Below, piece by piece: positions 26,294-46,089 of a stretch of DNA of 64,000 nt (positions are counted from its first letter, which is position 1; each line of letters starts with the position of its first letter). This stretch comes from Paragordius varius (taxonomy: Eukaryota > Nematomorpha). Location of the stretch: NCBI GenBank assembly GCA_964247055.1, contig OZ176055.1, positions 5,456,001 through 5,520,000 on the forward strand. The letters run 5' to 3'. Below the pieces are notes generated by a model. It searched no databases. It was not told where the DNA came from and was given only the letters and a program-made list of their open reading frames with translations. Made by a program: the position numbers and the translations under genes.

Positions 26294-26727
26294 CGTTTAT
26301 TGTCCATATGTTAATCCGCAACAATGAACACAATTCATGGCAGATATTTGTTAAAAGGTAGTATCTTATACATTAATTATATCCAATGGTAAATAAAAAT
26401 AAGATAAAAGAATTCCAATTGGTATTCTCTGTAAAACTAAATTAATATAAGTTAGGCGAATACATCTATATATATGTTTAATTTGGTATTCGAATAGTTT
26501 TTTGGAAAACGTGGTGGCTAATAAATTTAATTATTTAATGCTCCGAAGTGACTCCTTTTTTGAACTACATGATAAGTGTGAAGGGGGGATAAAAGTTTTT
26601 TGAAATGAGTTGGATGTATGTTTTCGAAATGTTTACATATTTAGTTTGAATAAAGAGTTTTTTTTACAAATGCATTAACTGAGCCCTTACATAAGCCTAT
26701 TATCATCCCATAAAATGGAGTTTTGAC
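26294..26727. other. Non-coding upstream of Caspr
   Basis: AT-rich sequence. It probably includes the Caspr 5' UTR or promoter if the signal exon at 26293 is right. Nothing else recognised. Confidence 0.4.
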
Positions 26728-27570
26728 CAGAGCTTGGAACCTGTTTAAAAAAAGTGGAACCGGAACCACGTTGGTTCTTAAGAATTTAAAATAGAACCGG
26801 GCAATTCCTAAAATTTTGGAACAGGAACCGGGGTCGTCCTGAACACATGGAACCACCGCGATGTTTCCATAAAAATTTAGCGGTTCCTGAACCGGTTCGT
26901 TACATTTAGAACCGGTTCCGTTTTCGGTTCCGAATTTTTGGTTAAAACATCTTCTTAAAAATTATTAAAATAATAATACAACCAAATATTAACAATTATA
27001 AACAAACAATTTATTATAAATTTCCAATGTATAGTTAAAGAAATATAGTGTGATAAATTAAGTATGGCATCCAAAAACAATTTTATTTAAATTGACTACT
27101 TCTCATCTGAAAATATAAAATTAAGGGTGAAAAAACCCTTTCAAAGGAGACCTATTACGAACATATGTATTATAAATAAACTGAGTTATGATTATTAGAA
27201 TCGCCCGAAATTCAGAGAATATCGTTAATATAATATTAGGCGCTTAGTTTTAGATTTGAAGTATGTAATATGTAGTGTTAAAATCAAATTTAAATTATAA
27301 AATAAAAAATTTAAAATCATATGGGAACCAGTAAATAAAAGGATGGAACCGGAACCGGATTGGTTCCTGAACAATTGGAACCGGGTTGGCTCCTAAAAAT
27401 TTATGGATAAAACCGGGGTGGTTCCTGAAATTTCGGAATCGGTACCGGGTTAGGTTCCCAGAGAAGTGGAATCGGTACCGGGGTGGTTCCCAGAGAAGTG
27501 GAACCGGAACCGCGTTGGTTCCATGATGGAACCGGTTCTTGTTAAAATCTAAGAAACCAGGTTCTTGAGT
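26728..27570. mobile_element. hAT-like non-autonomous element rich in GGAACCGG
   Basis: It starts CAGAGCTTGGAACCTG and holds many copies of GGAACCGG/CCGGTTCC on both sides of an AT-rich core, ending near AAACCAGGTTCTTGAG. It resembles the better-bounded elements at 39014-40077 and 43299-43457. The right end is degraded, so the boundary is approximate. No transposase. Confidence 0.6.
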
Positions 27571-27745
27571 TATTTTTATAACACCCCATATATGACTTGT
27601 AAATTAATAATGTTTTGTAAGTCATTTTGGCTAAAAATATTAAACGTTGTTATCATATTAAAAAGTACAGTTTTCTAACTCCTAGAATCCGAAATTGGGA
27701 TTGCTTTTACACACGGTTGATTTTAAAACCAATGTGGCCCTAGAA

Positions 27746-28319
27746 CAGGAGTGTCCAACATCTGGTTCCGGAGATGCTTGTGGCTCTTTGAAAATTTTGC
27801 GTGGTTCTTTAAAACAATTTGAAATAAAAAATTTATTGCAAACTTTAATTTTTGAATTATAGGCGAAACAAGCAGATTAATATTGATCTTTATTAAGACA
27901 TCGGGTTTTGTTTTAATAAAATTATAAAAGATTCCTCGTGGCTTATACATATATTTCTAATATATTCAAAAATTGCATGCTAAATACAGTTCAGCAGGAA
28001 TATAAGTGATGTAAGTTTTATATAAAAAATTCATCAATTTTCGGAATAAAATGATATATTCTATATTTGAGCTTTCATCAATGGCAGATATATAAAAAAT
28101 TAAGTTTCATTTGTCCATGCATTTTATCAAATTTTTTGTTTTTACACATATTAGTAAAATTTAACAGATTTAGCAATATAATAATATTTTTACTATTTAT
28201 TTTGTTAGTTATATGATTAACACGTCTATATATGTTTATATAATAAATTTATTTGATACTTATGTCGGGATAAATGTTACTTCAAGTGCGGCTCTTCAAG
28301 CCATTTGTGTTGAACACCC
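27746..28319. mobile_element. hAT-type MITE
   Basis: The left end CAGGAGTGTCCAACATCTGG pairs with the right end GTGTTGAACACCC. Subterminal sequence (TGTGGCTCTTTGAAAA; TGCGGCTCTTCAAG) is also inverted. These are features of hAT non-autonomous elements. The 8-bp target duplication is not clear. Confidence 0.65.
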
Positions 28320-29370
28320 ATCTAAAATGTAAAAGCTTTAAAACATTATTTTTTTACATTTTTAACCATTATAAACATATGCTTACCTGTTTAGCGATCG
28401 AAAGTTTTAAAGTAACAATTTTTTCAATTTTTCAATTTTAAAAATAATTTTTGATCATGCCCTCACAAGACTAAGGAAGAAATTGTTTTATTTGGCTAAA
28501 TCTCTTAAATATTTAGGATATAACATCGCTCTGGGCTACAAAACTACTCCGTAATGAAGTGTTAAACAAAATTTGTAGCTAATAACTTTTCCGGAAAAGG
28601 TGTAAGCCCATCCGAATACATGAGTCAAATTTTTATATTTATTAATAAATGTGCTGAGGAATTTCAACAGAGTTTTCTGGAAAACGTGTTGGTAAGTTCG
28701 GATTTTAATGGAATTATTTTACTCATCAAGTTTCTATGATGACTGAGCTATATTGTAAATTCGCATTAAGTTAGGCACCAAGCCTCTAAGAATTAGGTCT
28801 AAACAAATAGTGAATCATGTCTCCCAAAAACGGTCAGCTATAGTAAGGCGTTTTTTTCTTTTTTTGCGAATGTGGCGAGGGTGACTGAGCGAACAACTGT
28901 AAAATGAGTTAATATTGGTTTTGAAGCAAAATTCCTAAAAACGCGTAGGAATTCAAGAATGAATTATATTTACCAATGCTTAAAGGGCAACAAAGCCACT
29001 TTTTTATCCGACCTACCTTCTTGAAAAAGGTTTTTATCAACCAATACTGGTTTTAAAGCAATTTTTCGGTAAACCTCTTTAATACTATTTATGGGGGTAT
29101 AAAATATTGGTAAACGCTTTTTAATTGGCCGTAGTATAAAATACCCACCGAAATATAATAACGAATAATACACATAACAGAGATTTGTATAACCTCATTC
29201 TTATACATACCCTTTATAACTGCATCTTGGTTGATTACCTATTTATAGTCTTTAGTTTAGTCCCAACTTATGTGTAAATACAGTATCTCAAATAAACTTG
29301 ACGAATTTTTTGTGAAGCAAAACTTATAGTTAAAAATATTAAAAAAGTTATTTTAATATAGTTTGAGAAA
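28320..29370. other. Non-coding spacer
   Basis: AT-rich with short frames only; no recognisable gene or bounded repeat. Confidence 0.5.
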
Positions 29371-29575
29371 ATTTTTTGTATTTTAAGTGTGTTAAAAGAA
29401 AAACGCCATCATTTGAACTGATTATCCTTAATTTTCACTTTTTGCCCGATTTCGATTTTCTCTCAATAAAACTAGGTCGTAAACAAATAAAAAATTTTAA
29501 GGCAAATGAATATGCTGGTCACAATCTACCTCATGAAAAAATTATTTTGTTAAAAAAAATTTCAACAGTATATAT
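29371..29575. repeat. Fragment of the dispersed foldback family seen at 61171-62310
   Basis: GTGTTAAAAGAAAAACGCCA, TTTCGATTTTCTCTCAATAA, AACTAGGTCGT and GCTGGTCACAA occur here in the same order as at about 62000-62280, with several base differences. Only about 200 bp remain. Confidence 0.65.
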
Positions 29576-29589
29576 ATACACAATAAAAA

Positions 29590-31480
29590 TATATATTATA
29601 TATATGTAAAGACAATTAAGTTAAAATTTATAAAAATATAATTTGATGGCCAACTTCATCAAGGCCTTCTTTCTTTTGCTAAATTGTGGCCACTTCGTCA
29701 CATTAACATTCTTTAGGCCATTTCCTTCAAGTTTTAACTATAATTTATTCTATATCAAATGATTATAAATGTAAAATATTATAATTTTATTATAATATAA
29801 ATTTAGACGGCGTTATTTAAATATATTAGATAAAAGCTAACAGTTATAACGCAAATTAAGATTTTTATTGCTAATTTACAAAATTTATTCAAAGGTAAAT
29901 AATTTAAATTATCTTTTGATAACACATACTGATATCAATAAAGAATTGACAAATTTCGAATGTTAATGGTTAAAAAACTGACTAATATTATTAATTCACC
30001 GGGTGACCAACCGCCATCTACATTTTCATTGATTGCACAATAATTGCCTTTTTTCAAATTCATTGGAAAAAGTTCAGGAAGTGGAGAAAAATCTATTTAA
30101 AATAATTCTTAATATATATATATAACTGGTTTTCATTAGAAAATGAAGCTGATCTCTTGTTTGAAATTTGTTCCTTTGAATCAGTAAGCATATGCTTTTT
30201 GTCAGGTATTGTGCGCGAACGTTTTTGCCTTATCTTCCCTTTTCCTTCGATCTTATCAGATTTTTTCAAAATAACTCTAATCAATGGGATACAAATTATA
30301 TTGATTTTAAATATGGGAATAAGGCATTATATAATGTAATTTTCTTATGAAGTTAAGATAATACTTAAGTACCCGTTAAAAGTTCGCCTTTCTACAAAGT
30401 ATTTGCAATAAATAAATTAAAATATGTATATCTATAATGCAAATCTATGCCCTTAACCCTCTTCGATAGTTTAACACTTTTAATCAAGGAGAATTTAAGC
30501 GATATGTTGTTTGAAAATATTTAAATTTTTAATGTTTTCAATTCATTAGATTGATCCAAATCAGATGTTCTAGATGTTTTATTTAAGGTTAGTGTTCAAT
30601 ACAAATATAAGTATGAATTTTATTAATTTTAAAAATGGCGTAGAAATTAGCTTGCCAAAAGATTATTGCCTTTTTAGTATAAAATTGCTTAAAACCTGTA
30701 TGATATGATAGTATATGATGGTTTAAGCCATATGATCAATATGTTAAGGAGTATTATTATAAAATAAGCGCAAGTTATCATTACTGTTTCCCCTAAACTC
30801 ACATATGCGGGTGAAAATTTAGATAAATCAAACTTTTTAATCAATGCCCCAAGGCTTTTGCTGTGAAGGGGATTGGAGAGTTTTCTGCAAACTGAAACTA
30901 TCAAACAAGATTGAGCTGGTGTCACACCAGATACTGATAGTAATTATCATAATAATTGGCGTGTAATGCAATAATAACCCAGATTCGTTAATATGTTGAT
31001 TGAATTAAGATATGACGCTTATAATATTTAAAATTTGTTAATATCAAATTTTATATATTAAAAATTTAGCTCCGATCTATCTGCGACATGCGAAATTGTC
31101 TGAATAAATTTAGCTTTATATGTGTTATACATGGTACACCATTCTTGATACAAAAAATATTTTTAGCCTCACAAATTTCTTTGGTGAATTCCAGTGGTGA
31201 CTGTTTCCATCGTGCTTTAAAACACCAACAAATACGCTTCGACCAGACTTTGACAACATTCTAATAAAGCAAACGCATTTTATAATTTATATAGTTGTCG
31301 TAATTAATTATGCTTAGAATTTTTTTCCGGACACCTAAAATTTTATTTCAAAAAAATTAGCCAATTCTTTAAGGTGCAAAAATATGACACTTTCAAAATA
31401 TTATTCGTCTTTTTAAGGTACAAAATATTTTGGAAATAAACACTCGGCTTCTAACTTTGGGATATATTTTATAGGTAAAT
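29590..31480. repeat. Left arm of a large inverted duplication
   Basis: Reverse-complement similarity to 32735-34255 is clear over at least 29590-30680 (for example GACAATTAAGTTAAAATTTA against its mirror near 34210-34230). Two matching exons have identical lengths of 93 and 104 nt. From 30680 toward the centre the match becomes weak, and the left arm carries about 500 bp more, including two candidate exons. Confidence 0.85.
29621..31260 (-). pseudogene. Unrecognised multi-exon gene, left copy of a mirrored pair; possibly degenerate
   Basis: Candidate exons in transcription order: 31260-31140 (KARWKQSPLEFTKEICEAK), 30933-30785 (SGVTPAQSCLIVSVCRKLSN, then KSLGALIKKFDLSKFSPAYV), a 19-nt microexon 30391-30373 (KGELLT), 30274 to about 30137 (KKSDKIEGKGKIRQKRSR), 30092-30000 (FSPLPELFPMNLKKGNYC), 29724-29621 (NVNVTKWPQFSKRKKALMKL, stop). 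The first four join in phase. The junction between the fourth and fifth does not: the copy lacks about 43 nt of coding and the donor that the right copy has, so it would end early. I do not recognise the family. It could be a shortened functional gene or a decaying copy. Confidence 0.4.
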
Positions 31481-31489
31481 ATACCATTT

Positions 31490-31612
31490 CCCAGTTCAGA
31501 AAAACGTTTTCCCAGTCAATCGAAACGTTTTCCCAGTCAATCGAAACGTTTTCCCAGTCAATCGAAACGTTTTCCCAGTCAATAAAAACGTTCCCAGTCA
31601 ATAAAAACGGTT
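31490..31612. repeat. 21-bp minisatellite, left array
   Basis: Tandem units TTTTCCCAGTCAATCGAAACG with small changes. The frame reads DWENVSI repeats on the minus strand, a by-product of the 21-bp period and not a protein. Confidence 0.9.
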
Positions 31613-31972
31613 TTATTTTTAATGATAAATGTCAAAACAAGATATACCATTATCAGCGTAATATTAGGATATTCTTTTTTATAAAAGCACAATTATTGAA
31701 TGACAATTTTTCCAATTATATTCTAGTGCTCAATCATTAATGACTTATCTTTAAAAGTTATATTTTTTGGAATTTAAGATATTTTTAAGATAATATGTTT
31801 TATCTATGATTCGCTTTAATATTTGGGGCTAATTTAAAAAATCTATAGTTACGGATGAAATAATAAAATTCATAAAATATACCATTTTTATCTCAAAGGT
31901 CATATAACACTTCATATTAGATCTTAAACATAATTTTTACCCTAATTTTATAATATTTATCATTTGGTCCAT

Positions 31973-32231
31973 CAGGGGCCCAACGCGGCCTTCCGAGTAA
32001 CTTTGTGCGGCCCGCGAAAAATTTGGAAATCCATAAGCAAAAATATCTCCACATATTTCTTACGCAATTATTCTGACCTAGTCTATTAAATTGGTAACGA
32101 ATCAAAAAAAATATTATATTGTGTTTGTAATTTACAGTCTTATGTCTAATCGAAAAATTATTTGAATGCCCGTATTCGAATGCGGAAAGTTAAAAATGTG
32201 GCCCGCGAAGACATTTAGTTAAACACCCTTG
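31973..32231. mobile_element. hAT-type MITE nested in the foldback element
   Basis: Left end CAGGGGCCCAACGCGGCC, right end GGCCCGCGAAGACATTTAG then TTAAACACCCTTG. The inverted subterminal GCGGCCCGCG/GGCCCGCG and the CAGGGG/CCCTTG ends are hAT-like. About 260 bp, non-coding. Confidence 0.7.
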
Positions 32232-32579
32232 TTTAGTCAAATATCCTTTTTATTAAATATTTTTAAATACCTTTTTATCAAAAAAATATTTTGTTTAAAT
32301 ATTTTTTCCGACAGTATTTTCATCGACAAACTTGACATGTTTAAAAATTGTTTTGAAGCGTTCCGCAAATCGATAAAACAAAAAATATTATCTTAAAAAT
32401 ATCTCAAATTCCAAAAAAAGCTTTCAAGAATAAGTCATAAATGATTGTGCACTAGAATATAATTGGAAAAATTGTCATTCAATAATTGTGCTTTTATCAA
32501 AAAGAATATCCTAATATTACGCTGATAATGGTTAAAAGTTATTTTTATATCTTGTTTTGACATTTATCATTAAAAATAA

Positions 32580-32716
32580 AACCGTTTTTATTGACTGGGA
32601 AACGTTTTTATTGACTGGGAAAATATTTCGATTGACTGGGAAAACCTTTCGATTGACTGGGAAAACGTTTCGATTGATTGGGAAAATGTTTCGATTGAGT
32701 GGGAAAACGTTTTTTT
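32580..32716. repeat. 21-bp minisatellite, right array
   Basis: Reverse complement of the array at 31490-31612, about six units (GACTGGGAAAACGTTTCGATT). Confidence 0.9.
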
Positions 32717-32734
32717 TTGACTGGGAAATGGTAT

Positions 32735-34255
32735 AGCATAAAATAAAAAAAAATCTATGGCCCAATAAGGTGTTAAGATCATCTTATACTATCAGGTAAG
32801 ATACACACACCCACCCATATATATATATATATATATATATATATCATTAGGTTTTTTGGATGAGTCTATAGTATATACTATAATATTTTTAAGGTGAAAT
32901 GATTTATAATTGTCCTTAGCAAAAATTAAGAGTTTTTAGCATGTTGCAACACCAAATAAATTTCAAGTTTGGTGATGTGAATTTAACTATCGTTCTTTCA
33001 TCGTAATATTATAATATCTTTACAATTTTATCGATTATATAGCTTAATTCAAATCATATATTTGCAATTTATACTAATGACAATTCTTTTTATTCCCTGC
33101 TTTTTTTGCGCCAATTTTAAAATTAATAGAACTCATAGTTCTATTTGTATTGATATCATTAACATTAATCATAAATAAATAGAATATTCTAATTTAAATC
33201 AATCTAACCTATTAACAAATTTAAAAACTTCCAAACAACATATCGCAAATGAAATTGACCCTGATTAAAAGTGTTAAACTATCGAAGAGGGTTATGGGCA
33301 TAGGTTTGCATTATAGATATACATATTTTAATTTATTTATTGCAAAAAATCAATATCTTTTACAGATGTAAAGAAAGTGGTGCGCTGGCCATTCCGTTTT
33401 CTTAAGAAGGGCGAAACATTAAAGGGTAATGCAAGTATTAGCTTAACTTTATAAGAAAATTACTTTGAATATTGCGCTACTCATTTTTAAAATCAATATA
33501 TTTTTCCCAATTGATTACAGAGATTTTGCAAAATGATAAGATAGAAGGGAAAGAAAATCACATGAAGCAAAAATGTTCGAGTATAATCCCTGACAAAGGG
33601 GATATGTTTTTGGATTCCAAGGAACAAATCTCAAACAAGAGTACAGTTTCCATTTCTAATGAAAATCAGTTTGAGGATTGGTCTTTCACTCTCTCGCCTA
33701 CAAGTATGATTTATTATAGAGTTGATTTAATTTTTTCGATTCTCTTATATAACGAAAAAATTAAAATAGATTTTTCTCCACTTCCTGAACTCTTTCCAAT
33801 GAACTTGAAAAAAAGGAATCATTGTGCAATCAATGAAGATGTAGATAGCGATTGGTCGCCCTGTAAGTTATTGAATTATTAATCATTTAAAAAAATTAAA
33901 CCATAAAATTCCCCTCATAGGCATTAAAAATAATATAATATTAGTTACCTTTGAATAATTTCGGTATTTCAGCAATAGCAATGTAAATATAAGACTTTAT
34001 AACTATATCTAACTTATTTTAATAACGCATTCTAAATTTATATTATGCCTCTTAAAAATATGGTTTTTACATTTAACATTATATAAGTGTAATAATATTA
34101 TAATAACTATTTATAGGGAATGGCCGTAAGAATGTTAACGTGACGAAATGGCCAGAATTTAGCAAAAGAGAGAAGGGCTTGATGAAGCTGGCCATTAAAT
34201 TATATTTTTATAAATTTTAAATTGATTGTCCTTACATATAAATATATAAATATAC
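32735..34255. repeat. Right arm of the large inverted duplication
   Basis: Mirror of the left arm. The 93-nt paired exons (33770-33862 against 30092-30000) differ at roughly one base in nine, with several amino-acid changes, so the duplication is not recent. A (TA)n tract at 32816-32844 lies inside. Confidence 0.85.
33077..34220 (+). CDS. Unrecognised multi-exon gene, right copy of a mirrored pair
   Basis: The exons that can be supported are 33366-33425 (VKKVVRWPFRFLKKGETLKG; or only its last 19 nt from 33407, as in the left copy), 33521-33703 (DKIEGKENHMKQ, DSKEQISNKSTVSISNENQ, DWSFTLSP), 33770-33862 (FSPLPELFPMNLKKRNHC, DSDWSPW) and 34117-34220 (NVNVTKWPEFSKREKGLMKL, ending LYFYKF, stop). 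All are in phase. A possible first exon 33077-33146 (MTILFIPCFFCAN) would give a 169-aa secreted protein but is weak, since the left copy has no ATG there. No domain recognised. The counterparts of the two upstream left-arm exons look decayed here. Confidence 0.45.
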
Positions 34256-34264
34256 ATACCTATA

Positions 34265-34267
34265 TTC

Positions 34268-34298
<31 letters not shown>

Positions 34299-34300
34299 CT
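34265..34300. repeat. (TA)n microsatellite
   Basis: About 15 uninterrupted TA units, just outside the right arm of the inverted duplication. Confidence 0.9.
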
Positions 34301-34304
34301 AGAG

Positions 34305-34790
34305 TTAATCTCGTGCTGCTACGCAGCCCGAGAAAGTCCTTCGAACTTCTGGGGGGACTATTTGAAAAAAGGGAAAATAAAATGATCCACATATGTGAAT
34401 TATTTCGAAACATTATTTAATAGCTATGATCTCATAGAAATTTCTAAATGGTGCATTCATACTAATATATTATTTACTTGGGGGAAAAATAGATTCAAAA
34501 AATTATTTTTGTGGACTTTGTTTTTTGAAAAAAATGGCATTTTACGGGCGGAGCGGGTAAAAAGAGGGCCTAAATTAAAAAAGGGAGACGACTATGTTTG
34601 GCGGAATCAAAAATAACTAAACAAAAATTTTATTTGAATAATGGTCCAACACGTTCTCCGGAAAATTGTCTCAAAGACACGATTTTTGTGGACTTCTGTT
34701 TTCAAAAACACATTTTTCACACGGGGTGGGCCCGAACAGGGGGCCTAATTCAAAAAAAGGGCGAAGCCATGGTCGGGGCATTCATTAATG
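34305..34790. repeat. Hairpin plus diverged tandem pair, possible mobile-element remnant
   Basis: CTCGTGCTGCTACGCAGCCCGAG (34311-34333) can fold into a stem of about ten pairs with a two-base loop. Downstream, two diverged units (about 34460-34615 and 34625-34785) share TTTTTGTGGACTT and GGGCCTAA-TT-AAAAAAGGG. The GC-rich hairpin next to a CTAG is reminiscent of a Helitron end, but the expected terminal context cannot be confirmed. Confidence 0.35.
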
Positions 34791-34869
34791 ATTATATTTT
34801 ATTCATATTTGGATTTGAATGGGTTTACCGGTTTTCCGGAAACAGATCACAAAGCCAGCATTTTCCATT

Positions 34870-35545
34870 TTTATAAATATATAGATTTTACTTCTCATAT
34901 ACTCTGTACCCATCCTATTTCCAATTCTTACCTGCTTAATTGGAACTATATACCCACTGCTGATACATCCCAAATTGATTACACGTCTTTTACCCCAAAT
35001 CTTATCTTTTACATTTACCCATTCCATTTTTATATTATTTGGATTCATTACATTTATATATTTTTTTGGTTATATATTTTAATTATTATACCCTATCCTA
35101 ACAACATATATCTTACATCTTCCCCTACAATTTTTACCTATACTTTGCATTTATCTTATTTTATATATATATTTGGACCTCACATTTTTAATTACATCAT
35201 AACCATTTCATCCCACATCCTTATATTTCACACTCCTCTCACACCAAACCTTCTCCTTTATCTATTTTCCTATCCATTTTTATATCATTTGGTCTTATTA
35301 TATCTATTTTGGATCTTTTATTACATTTTTTATAGTCACATTTTAAATTTATCTATTATTATATTTTGGATCATTTTTTTGGATTTTATATATTGATATA
35401 CCTCATCTCCATTTCATTCCCACCATTCATCTATACACTCACCTTACTGCAAACCTCACCTTTTACATCTTCACTTTACCTACCATTTCATCCTCATACA
35501 ACACCCGCACACCTTACATAACCTTAATATTAATTCCGCTCCTAG
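34870..35545. other. G-poor pyrimidine-biased tract
   Basis: About 680 bp in which the plus strand is almost free of G and rich in T and C, with loosely repeated phrases such as TTTTATATCATTTGG and CATTTATAT. It yields a 202-codon open frame that is hydrophobic only because of T-rich codons. No gene assigned. Confidence 0.6.
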
Positions 35546-37515
35546 ATCGATCTCTTTATATAGTAATGATTTAATGTATTTATTGCCTTAATGATTCATA
35601 GTTTATAATGATTTATATACACAAATGAATAAATAATTTTTCAGTTTATAATTCATATGATTTGGTTGGAAAGATAATATACTTTTGTTAACATGTATAA
35701 TCTGGGCTTTCTTATTATCCCAAAAATCAAAATTTTTCGTTGCGCTAAGAATGGGGGCATCTTTTTTTAAATTGGTCCACATAATTTGTCAAATGTTTTG
35801 GAAATATACAAGGCCCCAAAATGTTGTAACCGAAGAGATTTTCCTAAAAAGAGGGATACTCATTCAAATAAATTTTTATTCTCTATAAACGCATAGATAC
35901 AAGTAGAGCCTCTTTTTTGGAATAAGAAGGCTCAGTCGTGACTAAAAAGCTGTTTCGGGGTAGCATTTGGATTTTCAATACCTTTTTCAAATTAATATTA
36001 AAAATGCATATTTTGGTTAATTTATTATTTTTGGTAATTTTGGACCCCAAAGCGATTTTTCCGAATATTTAAAAAGAATTTAATATATTGGGATCATTAA
36101 AATATATAATTTCTTTAGCCGTTTAGGCGCAAGATTCAAGTTTTTTTATGATGTAAATTAAAAAAAATCTCAAATTTTACGGCATTTTTTTCTTAAATTT
36201 TTTAATTCGCTAATACAACAGTTAAATATATAGTATGGCTAATAATATAAATAATCTCAAAGAAAAGAGTAAAATAAGCTTTTTTTGTTACAGGAGATCA
36301 TTTTGAAATTAAATTTTAATCAACAACATTCATAGCAGTTTATTTACTGTTTAAGCTCTGGGATAGTAAACACAAAATGATATCATCTGCTAAATTGATT
36401 AAGAAATGAATGAATAGGAAATATTTGCTGCTTAAAATTAAGACTTTGTGCCATGTGCTTAATAATCCACAAAATCCTAAAATTTTAATTAAGCAAAGAA
36501 AAAATAACTTTTTTGATACAAATTTTAGCATATATTAGTAAGGTTACCGCGCATCGGCATTTTTGTCTTATTTTTTGACTAGCTAGTTTCAGAGAGTTAA
36601 TTCGAAGCTTTCTAAACCCACATCTAAAAAATTAAATTTTATAATGCTATTGGAATAAAACAATTAGGTTCCAAACAGCTTATTGTATGCTGTTACGATA
36701 TTTACAAATATAAATTTTCTTGAATGACTTGTAACGCCAAAAAATCATGAGTATCTTGATATATTATTCTATCAGAGTATTTAAATAATCAGGTGGCTTC
36801 ATGTGCATAGTGTTATTAGAGATATAAAAACCCAAATAAAATCGGCGGCGAAAATTGTTAAGATGAGGATTTTAGATTTAATAATATTTCAAAAAAATTA
36901 AATCAAGCGCCAAACAGGCTCAGGTTTTTTAATTTGGTCTATTAACTTAATACATTTTTAGATATATCTATGGGGTACATACTCAACAATGTAATAAATG
37001 TTAGGTAAGATTTTTGTGGTATATTTTTGAAAAAAAGCACCGATTCTGATGCACACTAATATTGCAACAGTTCTGAAATGTTTTAGAAGTTTAAAATAGT
37101 ATTTATAAATTTTTTGTACCGTTTACATCATAGTTAAACCATATAACACACCTACACCAAATAAAACTCCTAAGCCTATGCATTTTTAAAATATCGGATT
37201 TTCTTAAAATCTTGATTTGGTAAAAATTATCTATTTCGACATTTTTAATCTTTAAAACTGAAACATCAAGGGTGTATTATTGATAAATTATTATTTGATG
37301 TTTAATTAATTAATTAAAGTATGTAGCTGCTAAAAATTATATAGCATAATACACTAGTGATTAATTGTTGAGCTATCACCACAAAAGTCTAATTTTTTTT
37401 AGTCTTGCAAGTCCCCAAATCAAAAGCAATATGAGATCAAATATTTTTTTGCAAATTGATCATTTGCCAAAACAAATATTGTTACAAACATTGTACCAGT
37501 CTGTTAACGTGCTGT
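35546..37515. other. Non-coding upstream of the choline kinase gene
   Basis: AT-rich with no recognisable exon or bounded repeat. The kinase promoter should lie near the right end. Confidence 0.5.

Positions 37516-46089
<8,574 letters not shown>

Larger units (their letters stand above)
31482..32733. mobile_element. Foldback element, TATACCATTT family, at the centre of the inverted duplication
   Basis: The left end TATACCATTTCCCAGT runs into about five 21-bp units (TTTTCCCAGTCAATCGAAACG). The right end is the mirror image (TTCGATTGACTGGGAAAACG units, then ACTGGGAAATGGTATA). Inside the arrays, 31620-31800 and 32380-32580 are inverted copies. The middle is interrupted by a hAT-type MITE at 31973-32231. 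Confidence 0.8.

Noticed and set aside
31490-32716. 21-bp arrays that superficially resemble a CRISPR array or a repetitive protein (DWENVSI repeats)
   Set aside because: There are no unique spacers, the genome is eukaryotic, and the arrays are mirror-image arms of a foldback element.
33077-33146. Signal-peptide-like first exon for the right-arm gene
   Set aside because: Not fully dismissed, but the homologous left-arm position has no ATG. Its exon call depends on one weak donor, so it is not counted as established.
34788-35396. A 202-codon open frame rich in Ile, Phe, Tyr and Leu that resembles a membrane protein
   Set aside because: It lies in a G-poor T-rich tract where hydrophobic codons arise automatically. 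It has no recognisable domain and no splice context.
36340-36531. 63-codon minus-strand frame
   Set aside because: No homology, no splice context, and composition typical of chance AT-rich frames.
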